Positions 24,485 through 35,500 of a DNA stretch of 64,000 bases are shown piece after piece. The DNA is from Chionis minor. Taxonomy: Eukaryota; Chordata; Aves; Charadriiformes; Chionididae. Every line of letters begins with the position of its first letter. The stretch's first letter is position 1. The notes under the pieces were generated by a model that searched no databases, was not told the DNA's origin, and was given only the letters and a program-made list of their open reading frames with translations. Where the stretch lies: positions 1,184,458-1,248,457 of the forward strand of contig VZSF01001886.1 of the NCBI GenBank assembly GCA_013398295.1, read 5' to 3'. Made by a program: the position numbers and the translations under genes.

Positions 24485-24766
24485 GGTTGTGGGAAGTTAT
24501 GGGAAACTCTGGTCTTGTGCCAGTGCCCCCAGGATGGCCGGATTGCAGGGGAAGGAGCCTTCGCCCGCCTCCGCTCCAGCTGCCCTCCAGCGCGCTATCT
24601 GGCACGGCCGATGGGGTTGCGCAGGCAAGGCAGTGAGCTCAGATAGCCCGTGTTACGTACCGTGATACAATAAACGGCAACTCTCCCCTTGCCTCCAACC
24701 TCCCCACTGTGCTCGTGCTCCTGGGGCTGCCGCTACTGCGGAGCCGGAGATGCGGGGAAGGGTTGT
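24485..24766 (+). mobile_element. Candidate solo LTR (GC-rich, ERVK-like)
   Basis: A GC- and CpG-rich block of about 270 bases sits abruptly inside AT-rich DNA. It contains AATAAA at 24669-24674, and about 86 bases follow the signal, as in an R-U5 region. The hexamer GGTTGT occurs at both edges (24485-24490 and 24761-24766), which would suit a 6-bp ERVK-type target duplication. Against this, the sequence between the hexamers begins GGGAAG and ends GGGAAG rather than TG...CA, so the true edges may lie a few bases away. No internal retroviral genes are nearby. A GC-rich promoter fragment is the alternative. Confidence 0.5.
24669..24674 (+). terminator. Candidate poly(A) signal in the 24.5-kb LTR-like block
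   Basis: AATAAA within GATACAATAAACGGC, followed by a pyrimidine-rich CTCTCCCCTTGCCTCC stretch and GTGCTCGTGCTCCTGG. This arrangement is common in retroviral R-U5 segments. Confidence 0.45.
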
Positions 24767-27700
24767 CTGTATTAAACGGCTGAGGCAGAGAAATGTGAAA
24801 GACTCTCAGGACTCCAGAGCCTCTGTTGTGGAGTGCTAAATTCTGGCCCTCTGAATATGAGTAATGCCTTTACTATGCAATAATTCTTTTTGTCTTCGTT
24901 GCGATTAAGCTTAGAAGCAGTGTATGCTATTTCTAAAGTGTATAACTGCATGCAAAAAACCCAGGTATTTCCATACATAACAAACCTGTAATATTTTGAA
25001 AGCTTCATCTACTGTGAAACTTTGAGCTAGATGAGCAAATTTTTTTTTAGTTTTTTTCACCTTGTAATTTTACCTTCTGGTTCACGTAATTAATCTTTTC
25101 TGGTTTTGGCAATCTTTACAGTTATGGTAACGGACTTTGTTAAAGAAGAATTTCCAAAGTAAACTACTTACTTTTTCTGCAGTTACTTTTTGTATTTTCG
25201 TTGCTTCTCATTAAAGTGGATGCTCGCAATTTTTTTCTCCTATGGAGTAAAGAAAATGCGGAATGTGCAGTGCTGAAGAGCACGGCAATGCCAGCCACAC
25301 CATTGCAGCTCCTGGCACTGCGTTTGTCCTAATGCAGTTTCTCAAGAGCCCACGCCCAGTTGCTAATGCAATTGTGTGATGTCTTCTGTAAGTCTTAGAA
25401 TGGCAGTTTTCATTCATCCTCCTGAATTAACACAAAATGAGTGCTAAACGGGCAGTAATGTTATTGCTGCTGTTGAATAATACACTCACTGGAGCAGCTG
25501 CTAAAGGCGATGTCAGTGGAAAGGTATATGGAGCACAGTACTCAGAATTTACTGTAGTCTGGTCTTAATTGAATTTCTCCCTTCATTCATGGAAATATGC
25601 TTCACGGAATTCAGAGTTATATGTCTTCAACCAACATTGCAGCTTGTTTCAAATGGGGTTGTGGTTGTGGCCACCTGTCATTACCCTGCCAGCTACTATT
25701 AAACCATCAAAGCACTGTTTTAGTTGCTTTGATGTAGACTGGAATTGTATCTACTGCTGAATGATGATTAGATTAAATGTTACAAATGGATCCAAAGGGA
25801 ATAGAAGCACTAGGCTATTCTTGATCCACCACAATTTAATTTTAAGTGTTTCCTTATGTTTCTATTATTGCTGATGCATTCCTTTGTATTTATACATGCT
25901 AGTACAGCAGAAACAGTCTTTTGGAATATCATTAAAAAGCTGCCATTAATAAGCTCTGTCTTATTAATGTGGTGTTTTATACATCACAACTTCCAGAAAT
26001 AGATCAATAGATAACATTAGATGTGTTTGGGGTTTTTTTTTATTCCTGGAAAGACTAGCTAAATCCGAAAGCTGTAGAAAATGGATAGTGGAAATGTAAT
26101 TTCCCCTATTTTAAATGAATGTTTTTAATAGATGTGGAAAAAATAAAGAAGGAAAATGAAGTTCAGGTTTGGTAGAGGAGTCTAGCCTCTACTTCAGATT
26201 TATGGGCTACATTCATGCCATGCCTGCTCAATCAGTTAATATTAGAGTGTGGTGTTTAGGCTTGGACCCAGGCATCCCCTTTATCCTTCGGCAGTCTGTG
26301 GGTGCCCTCGTACCCCCAAGTCAGCTTGTATCAGGCTCCCTTTGAGGCTGCCAGGGCATCCGCAAGGGTTGTTCCCATTGGCACTTCCTGGAAAGGGAAG
26401 ATGGAGTAGCTGGCAGCTCAGACTCTTTGCAGAGTAGATAAGTGTCTGAAAAATGGACCAAATGTCAGATGTACCTCAGCTTTCCTCTACGGGATGTCAA
26501 GAGCATGGCCCCACAGTCACCTTCTGAAAATTGGAGCTTACTTCAAAACCCCTTGAAATGATGGCAACTGTATTGTTTACCTGCGGAATGCTATGGTGAC
26601 ATCTTGAGAGGGTGTTCACACAAGATCCCTTAACGTGCCTGAAGTTGGTAGCAAAATAGTAATACTTGGCCCATCGTTATGGGAAGCAGAAGTGCTGAGG
26701 AAAGCGTTGGTATGTTTTAGCAGCAAACATCTTTCCCCTCACTGCATGAATTTATTCCCATTTTTATTGCAAAGAAAATGGTCTTTGAAAATTTGTGGCT
26801 ACATGGAGAAAGAACTAACTTTTATGAGAAGTATAAAAGAAAGCTGGGTTCAAGGCATAGATTCAGACAGGGATTTGACCCTTTATCTCATATGAGCATC
26901 TGATAAGTTTCTCTGTCCCAGTCTAAATACTCGGCTTGTTATGAAATAAGAAAATCTTCAGCAAGACGGACTGGAGGAATTGCACTTAAATCCTAGTGGT
27001 CACACTCATACACAAGTGTAGACCATAAAACATTGCAGGAGAGAATAATTCCAAATATGAATGGTTCTGACTGAGCCCTCCAAACCAATGCACTAATGAA
27101 AAAACAATTTCTATAAATTAGTTTTCATAGTAATAAGATACCTAAACTAACCAGTTTAAGTATCACAGAAGCAGCCTTTTAATGGTTCCAATTGTAACCA
27201 AAGAAACCCCCCAATCTTACCTGAATGTGTATTTGGCATTTATTTGAGCCTGCGCCTAGATCCTGACCATGGTCTGATCGTTCATGTCTTCCTAGAAAAT
27301 ATAATTCAAAACTGGATACTGTGACAGCAGCTGCTTCTGGGAGCGCTACCTGTATCTGGGTTAATGGAAGGAAGACACCCATTAGTAGCTAATGCTGGAC
27401 TTGACGCTTTTAGTGGAAAATCAGTCTGAGATCAGAGCCTGGAAACATCTGGCTTTTTGTCTGAGGAGAAATTAATGTTGTATAATTACAGAAGGGCAAA
27501 GATCCAAAGAGAGAAAGAGAGAAGAAAAATATTACTATAATGAAATGTCTGATGCTGCATGATGCATTTCCTTTTATCTAAACAAGAACATTTTTAAGCT
27601 CAATTTCATGTTTCAATGTTTCTGATTTTCAGCAAACTGCAATAATACAAAAAGGTTAAGTATAGGCTTCCGATGAAGGCTGGTTTTATGATTAGGAGTA

Positions 27701-28421
27701 TAGAAAAGACAAATACGTTTTTCTTTTGTTTGTTTCTGGCTGATTGCAATAAAATGTAGACACAGAGCTATTTCTATTTAGACATTTTCGTTTTATTTTC
27801 TAAAGCAAGAGTCAAGCGTACTTCAAATCACCCTTCCAAGTAGAACATCTACGTAATGTTTGGCAAGTGGCAACATTTTAATTGTGGTAGGTCATGGAAA
27901 TCTTTCAGAATGATACATGAATAGGGCTATGCTGTTCGTGCCATGATTGTCTAAGTGAATTCCTCCCAGTTGAAATTAGGTCAATTTAAATTGTGAAAAA
28001 TTCAGAATTGTCATTGACATCAGCGCAGCTTCAACCTACGTGTTCCTGATTCAGTACAGTCCAAAACAGTGCAGACATGATGTTTAGGGCTAGGTGAACT
28101 GGATTTCACTAAGACCTATGAAATGGTTGTCTTGCAGCAAAGCACAAAATCATCTCAAACATGCTGCAGTAAGGATACAATTGTACACAGGTCTTTGTGG
28201 AAGCAGCCTGCAGTAGAGTGCATCTTCTGGGAAGGTTTTCAGTGCCTAATTCATACAAGAAGAGTATCTGAGAAGCCCTATCATTATTTATTTTGTAGAA
28301 CTACGTGGGAACTAAAACTGCAAAGTCTCATTTGCTTTTGGAGAAGAAATAAACTTGAGTTAAAATGTGTTCTACCAAAAAAATGTGTAGCAAAACTTCA
28401 TCACAATTACATATGGATATA
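24767..28421. other. Unique AT-rich noncoding sequence
   Basis: No gene recognised. A mildly GC-richer stretch at 26250-26440 keeps a 62-codon frame open but shows no domain. The frame at 28123-28422 (99 codons, plus) ends just before the CR1 copy and matches nothing I know. Confidence 0.5.
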
Positions 28422-29590
28422 GAGAGGTCTGAAGTACTCAGTGACTTTTTTGCCTCAGTCTTCGCTGGCAAGTGCTCTAGCCACACCGCGCAAGTTGCAG
28501 AAGGCAAAGGCATGGGAGAATGAAGAACTGCCTACTGTAAGAGAAGATCACGTTCGGGATCATCTAAGGAACCTGAAGGTGCACAAGTCCATGGGACTCA
28601 TGGGTCCTGAGGAAACTGGCAGATGAAGCTGCCAAGCCACTATCCATCATATCTGAGAAGCTGCGGCAATCCAGTGAAGTTCCCCATGACTGGAAAAGGG
28701 GAAACATAACCCCCATTTTTAAAAAGGGCAAAAAGGAAGACCCAGGGAGCTACAGGTTGGTCAGTCTCACCTCTGTGCCCAACAAGATCATGGAGCAGAT
28801 CCTACTGGAAACTATGCTAAGGCACAGGGAATATAAGGAGGTGATCAGTGACAGCCAACATGGCTTCACGAAGAGCAAATCACGTCTGACAAATTTGGTG
28901 GCCTTCTACATAAGGTTACATACAGTGTTGATGGATAAGGGAAGAGCAAGTGACATCAGCTACCTGTACTTGTGCAAAGCATTGACACTGTCCTGTGTGA
29001 CATCCTTGTCTCTAAATTGGAGAGACATGGATTTGACCAAGAGACCACACGGCGGAAAAGGAATTGTCTGGATGGTTGCGCTCCGAGTTGTGGTCAATGG
29101 CTTGATGTCCAAGTGGAGACCAGTGACAAGTGGCATTCTGCAGAGGTTGGTATTGGGGCCGATATTCTTTGACATCTGTATCGGTAATATGGACAGTGGC
29201 ACTGAGTGCACCCTCAGCAAGTTTGCCAACGACACCAAGCTGGGTGGAGCAAGCAACACGCTGGAGGGAAGGGGTGCCATGCAGGGGGATCTGGCCAGGC
29301 TGGAGAGGTGGACTGATGGAAACCTTATAAAGTTCAACAACATCAAGTGCAAGGTTCTGCACATGGGATAGATTAGGTATTAGGAAGAAATTCTTTACCC
29401 TGAGGGTGGTGAGACACTGTCACAGGTTTGCCCAGAGCAGCTGTGGCTGCCCCATCCCTGGAGGTGTTCAAGGGCAGGTTGGACGGGGCTTGGAGCAACC
29501 TGGTCTAGTGGGAGGCCCAGGGCAGGGGGGTTGGAACTAGGTGGTCTTTAAGGTCCCTCCCAGCCCAAACTGTTCTGTGATTCTATCATT
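28422..29590 (+). mobile_element. CR1 LINE, 5'-truncated and internally deleted
   Basis: The largest retrotransposon in the window. It starts inside ORF2 (FFASVFAGK at about 28442), continues through the reverse transcriptase, and ends with the CR1 3' UTR and the terminal TTCTGTGATTCTATCATT. Frameshifts and stops break the first 300 bases, then one frame stays open from 28757 to 29371. At about 29368 the sequence jumps from the end of the RT region (VLHMG) straight to GATTAGGTATTAGGAAGAAA, which normally lies well downstream. The C-terminal part of ORF2 is therefore deleted. The 3' tail belongs to the same subfamily as the plus-strand copy at 40764. Confidence 0.96.
28757..29371 (+). pseudogene. 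CR1 ORF2 reverse transcriptase remnant, catalytically dead
   Basis: A 204-codon open frame covering the central part of a CR1 reverse transcriptase. Landmarks include VSLTSVPNKIMEQ at residues 2-14, SQHGFTKSKS at 33-42, the LGPIFF region near 133-138, and LSKFANDTKLGG at 153-164. The motif A aspartate is replaced by Tyr (SYLYLCKAL; Tyr71, codon 28967-28969). The motif C FADD is FAND, with Asn158 at 29228-29230. Both are metal-binding positions, so the protein could not polymerise DNA. The ATG is internal to the original ORF2, so this is a fragment rather than a gene. The endonuclease domain is absent. Confidence 0.93.
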
Positions 29591-32500
29591 TAAAAGGGAT
29601 AGGCGTGAGTTTAAAGTAATTAAAACTTTTACAATTGGACACTTTTGAATTATCTCAAATTTTCTTAAGCTCTACCTAAGATTGCCATCAAATATTTTTC
29701 TTTACAATAGGAACAGATAAGTAAATTCTAGCTGCAAAACTTACCCTGTTTACATTATCCTGAGGTTATAAGAAATCTTAAATGATATTCAGTAAGTTTT
29801 CCTGCAAAGGTTTGAAGATAAATGTTAGCTGCTGCTACTGTCTTTTCTAAAGTGAGAAGCTTTACTGAATTACTTATGCAAAGGATAATGATGGTCCATC
29901 CCATAATTCCCCAGGGCAGATTTGTATGGTGTACTAGATACCTGATTTTGTGCAGGAATATCAAAATCCCAGGTCTGAAAACATCACCACCACTCTAGCA
30001 TCGAAAGCAATAAAAAATAAGCTGCTTGTCCTTAAACTAAAGTGAAATGACACCTTTCTCCACATAGAATAGGCTTAGGAGAGCCACTACCGGCAATTGT
30101 TGCACGTACACATGAAGCTAATGAGCAATATTAGGAAAATACAGAGGACCTACTAGTGACTAACGCTTTCCCCAGAGACCCATGGAAGGCAAGTGAGGGT
30201 ACATGAAGTGTTTCTCATGTGGCCGTCAGGCTTCTGTTTGGAGAAGGCATCTAGTTCAGCTAGTGGTGGTAGGTAGTAAAGATATTTAATATATACATAT
30301 ATATTTTATACCAACCGTAGTAGGGCTAATCCTGTTGACTAACTCTTGGAGTTACCTCAGTAAATAATAAGCAGTATTGCCTTGACTCACCCAGTCTTTA
30401 ATATGGCTCTCTTTTGCTAGGTGCTATAGTTTAACCACATAGATGTTTCATCTGTGTTTTCAAAATAAGTAAATAGCTAAGAAAATGAGCAGTTAGTCTC
30501 TGTAGGCCTAATCAAATTGGATTTTAGTATTTCTGTAATTTTCAGGAGGAAAAATAAAGAATAGTTCATTACTTTAACAGGAACAATAATGTCTGCTTAA
30601 TGAGAATGTAGATGAGCATTTGTTTCCATTGTTGCATTTACTTTCCCTATATATATCTGGTACCTATGGCTCAGCCACTGCTGAAAATAAGGGTATCTGA
30701 TACCTGTATTTTAAAGACAGAAATTCATTGCTTGCTCCTCCTAATTTCCCCTTTACAAGAGAAAGGTTTTTGATTTTCTTCTCACAGGTTTGATGCCATA
30801 ATAATGTCTCTGAATAGCTCCAGTCTGTTATGTCCTTCACTTTAACAGTCAAACTCAGCCTTGAACACTTAGTTACCCATCAGTAAAGCTTATACAAGGG
30901 TTGAAGTGGCTGTATTTTCTCTTCCTACAGAAATCTTCCGCTGTACTCATCACTATTTTTAAAATGTAAACACACCTCGGTGTGCCAAGACCTTCACCTG
31001 AATGAGTCTTTTCTACAGTGAGCAGTGAATGGATGGTACACTTGAAATAATGGTATTTAAAGGCTGGAATATTAGCTGCTATGAAGGCAGACAATGGAAG
31101 GAGAGTGCCCTGGTTAAATCAGATGTTAGCCTAAGAAAAATGGCTCAGAGCAGTGGAAATGTTAGGAGATTCACATTATTCTGCTATTATTATGATGTAA
31201 GGCTTTCTTCTTACACATCATCTGAACTAATTCTGTCAAAAGAAAATGTGTTGCTTAGTAGCTATGGGATGGTTGTTGATGAGTGATGCATAGGCTCAGC
31301 TACTGAGCTTCCTTACCCTTTTCTGGGGTAATGTGGGTTTCTTAATTTGGTGTGATGTCTGCTATAAAATATATTTGATTTTCTCACTTTGGATGGGAAA
31401 GACATTTGAAAAGGCCCAAGTAGCTGTGCTTTCGTAGTGGATCTGTCATATTGAGTTCATCATGCTTTAGGAAAGCTGAAAATACTAAGAATAGCCGCTA
31501 AAACTAGGGAATTTTAAGTTATTAATAACTAATTAGAGTAGGAAAAGGCTTATTATCCAAAAATAATGGAAATGTGGGAGGGCTAGGCCACACATATCTG
31601 GATATCTGAAAAACAATAATAAAAAAGAGTTGTCAATTTTAAAGCATTAAAATGAACAGAAAAGTAACTGTAAAAATGATGGCTTAGTGTCTTGTATTCG
31701 TTCCCTGTCAGTCACCTCCATATCAGATCTGCAGCATTTACAAGTTACGATTTTTGTGACAGTTGTACAAACTGGAACATACATCTAAAAATTAAGGTAT
31801 GTTTTTCCTGCTTTTTTTTTTTCTTGTAACCAGGAGCTTATAAAAGACTATAAACCCCAGGTTTTTATAACTGCTAAAACTGGAAGTCAGAATATAGAGT
31901 AGAAGGGACCAGAATCATGTGCTTTAATTGCATCACAGGAGCAAAACACAAACCAGATCTCCAAATCTCCAGTTGATGTAACCAGTTCTGTTTTACACCT
32001 GTGTCTGATTAAATCTGCTAAGGCTGTTTTATTGTTTTGGGAGATCATCTACAGAATCTTTAAAAAAAAAAAAAAAAGTCAGAGGATTCCAGTGTTAGGA
32101 CATTTGGAGACTCGACTCCTAAGGATTTTGATGCCTGCTTCTTTAGGAGATCTGAAGCCTGAAAGTCTCCAGCCACATTGCAATCATCTTTGGTGCCGTA
32201 ACGCTTCTGCTCCATCTTGTTCTAGCCATTTTTACCTCCTTGCATAGTATCAACTGTTCAGTTTTGTTCACAGATACCTCAGATTCTAAATAGCAATACT
32301 CAGCACTTTTACTTTGGAGTAGATTGTTGGGGGAGAAAGATTCATAGCAATTTTAATCATATTGTCAAAACCAGAATAAGCTAATGTATCAAGTTGAGAG
32401 TTTTTTCCAGTTTTATGACTTAATTACTTGTATATTAAGCCCACAACAAAAATAATAGCTCTGCAGTAACAGTGTTTTTAAAACTTTATTAGTACTGTTT

Positions 32501-35500
32501 GCCTTAAGATAAAATGAGTAATTACCAGCCCATTAAAAACTGACAGGTAACCAGTTACAAGGAAGACGTTGTCAAGTTATTTCAGCTAAATAAAATCAAT
32601 CTTTTACTGCTATTCTTAATTAAGGTGATTCTAGCTTGGCACTTACGTAAAGCTCATTTGGAATTTGGAAAAAAATAAGCTTTGGAAAAGAAACAATACT
32701 GCTATAGTGTACAGCATTTTGCAACTGAATAGTTAATTGTTTATGGCCATTCATAACAGAATGTAAGGCATCAGATGACAAACGGTTCTGAAAATCTTCC
32801 CATTTTATTTAGGCACTATGTATGAGCTAGATTTTTAGATCTGGCTGCATGAGTGACTGCTGGCTGCCAAATTCTAAAACTTTCAAAAATCTGATGTTTG
32901 AGTGTGGGTGGGTCTCTCTGATTCTGAAAGAACTTGAGAGTGGAAAGAAGCTACCACTAATGCGTAACATGCCATCAGTGACGTCGGTCCAAATTTGCAG
33001 AAGTCACTGACTCCGCTCCCAGCTTTCATACTGCTGGACATCTACTTTTCTGATGAAAATAATGTGACTCCAGAATTATTTGTGAATGCCTAATGCACAT
33101 CTTATTGTCTAATATTCAGCACCTACCACAACTGTAAATGACTTAAAAATGGAGCTAAATTAATTCATAGACAAGTTGTTGTAAGTATGAAGATGCAGCC
33201 TGTGGCTCTTGCCATAGAAGCTTATGCTTTGATTCTTGCCCTGGGTTTATTCCGTCTTTGAGATTTGTTTTATAGTGTCTAGAATAATAAACACGTAAGC
33301 AATATCTCATTTCTTAAATGCTGGAAAACTGAATATTATTATTATAAAATTACTTAAAAACCTAATCTGGTGATTTTTATGTCAACAAACTGTTGCCTGG
33401 AAGGGACAGACATTTAATTGGATGGAGGGATGAATTATTTAAGGTAATGCTGCGGTAACTGTTTCAACCCTACACAGCCTGCAGAGTGCAGCCAGAAGAG
33501 GGGTCTGCCAGAGCATCATGGCACAACAGTTGAGTCAAATTTGGAGTTTACTTAAAGTTGTCAATGAATATTGCAGTATAATGGATGCAAAAAAGCATTA
33601 CTCATTCTGGTACGCAGAGATTTCACAACTTGTTGGAATGAGTAGAAAAGGTACATACGCAAACTCAAAGATGAATCTGCTTGTTTCTCATGGCAAGAGT
33701 TACGCTGCAGTAGGAGACTGGGTGAACAGGTAGATGTTCACGTAACCAGAAGCACTTTTCGTAGGACAGCACAGCAATAATGCACATGTGAAAGGTTTAT
33801 GCTTAAGGGGATTAACGTTCTTTTTCTTAATATAAACTGAGCGATGCTATTTCACAATATATTGTGTGCAGACAAAAGCATTTAAGTATTTTGGGTTTTG
33901 GCAACCAGTTTGACTCTGCTAAGACTTACCAATCGGTATGCTACTATATTAATTACATTGCCCGTTAACTAATGTAGTCAGTGTAATGCGTAGTCCATGA
34001 TCTTCACAGCAGCTAATAAACAATTTGGGGATTATATGGAAAAGTATGTGTAACTTATTTCCTCTTTCCTCTCCCATCCCTTGTGATCCTGATGTGTTTG
34101 CTTGTTGCGGCATATTCTTTAGCACTTGTCCTTATGCTGTTACTTACACAGCGCCACCATCAGTGAATCCACCAGGTCTTCTGCAATGTAATATATATCA
34201 TTGCTAGGAAGCTTTCTTTTCAGAATAATTATATTCATGGATAATTGTTTATTTTCAGAGACTGTTCCATATTGTGTCTGCTCACCCCCAATCTAATTTT
34301 ATTTTGATGGACTAGAATATCAGCCATGCTGTTCTCATGCCTGAAGTTAATGTATTCATCAGTTATAATTGCTTCCAATGTGTCCTCACCAATCTTAGCC
34401 TTTTGGTTACTTAATGATTCTGATTGGATGTTCAACACTTTTATCTGCGTTAATTTACTATTCATAGTACAATGACGGATTATTCATTTTGTTACCCAGA
34501 TTACAACTGTAAATGGAGTTATACATCATCAATGAGTGCACAACAGTATCATTTAGCTAAGAAATGCCTTCTAGTTATCTCGAAGCAGCAAAGATAGTCA
34601 CATTAAAACTTAGTGACTGGCAGTGCTTCCTGCCCAAAGATGGCTGAATTCATTCACCTGCAATGAATTGCCATAAGATTCTGTAAATGCTACTTTTAAA
34701 TGCTGTTTTATGTGCCTAAGTGCACAGGCGTGTACAAGTTATATTGAGGGAAACTTAATAAAATGTAAAACTAAGTGAATGGTAGTAGGGAGTTTATAAA
34801 GGGCCGTGGGTTGGAGCTTAGAACTCTCAAATTCTGTCCAATACTTTGCCGGATTTAAGGAGTTTAAAAAAGCCATTATAAAACATTTAGATTGGAGCCA
34901 CAGAAGGAAAGATGCCTCAAGTCAAATATCTCTATTGTCACTAAGGTAGCTATAGCAGTGCTGGCAACTGAGCTATTAGAGATATATGTCAGACTTATCC
35001 TGGACCAGCCTGTATTGGGTTTCAGAGTAATATGGGAGCACCTTTCAGTGAGGTAACTAGTATCTTGCAAGTATGTTTTGGCATTTCTTGCTATCAGAAA
35101 AATTACAGTTTTTTATTTACTGCAGAAGTTGTTGAAAGTGTGACATTTGTTTATCTTCATGAATGATTGGGTTTTGTTTTTTTTGAGATTGAAGATTTTA
35201 TAGATTGATGTAAGGAAGAAACTAGTTAACTGCAAAGTCAGGCTCAAATAAATGTGGCCCGGGCACTTTTGAATCCAACTTAGCTTTTGTGAATTGTACT
35301 GATCAGTCAAGTGAGTAGTGGCAGGACAAATCAGTGGTAATGCCAAGCTAGTGCATAAACTCTTGTTGGTGCTGCACTAGAAGCACTGTCGAGCTTCAGT
35401 CTTCCAAGAAGTTTGAATGTCCAAAACAGGGCAAAGCATATTGATCATAATGTGAAGGGAAAAAAACCAAAAAATAAAAAAAAAAAAACCTCAGAGAATT

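Noticed and set aside
31834..31860. 27-base microexon-like segment (acceptor, nine codons, then GT)
   Set aside because: The acceptor tract is strong, but the donor reads GTTTTT, which lacks the usual +3 purine and +5 G.
33518..33733. 71-codon frame with a good Kozak context (ATCATGG)
   Set aside because: The length is within chance expectation, and no motif or confident splice partners were found.
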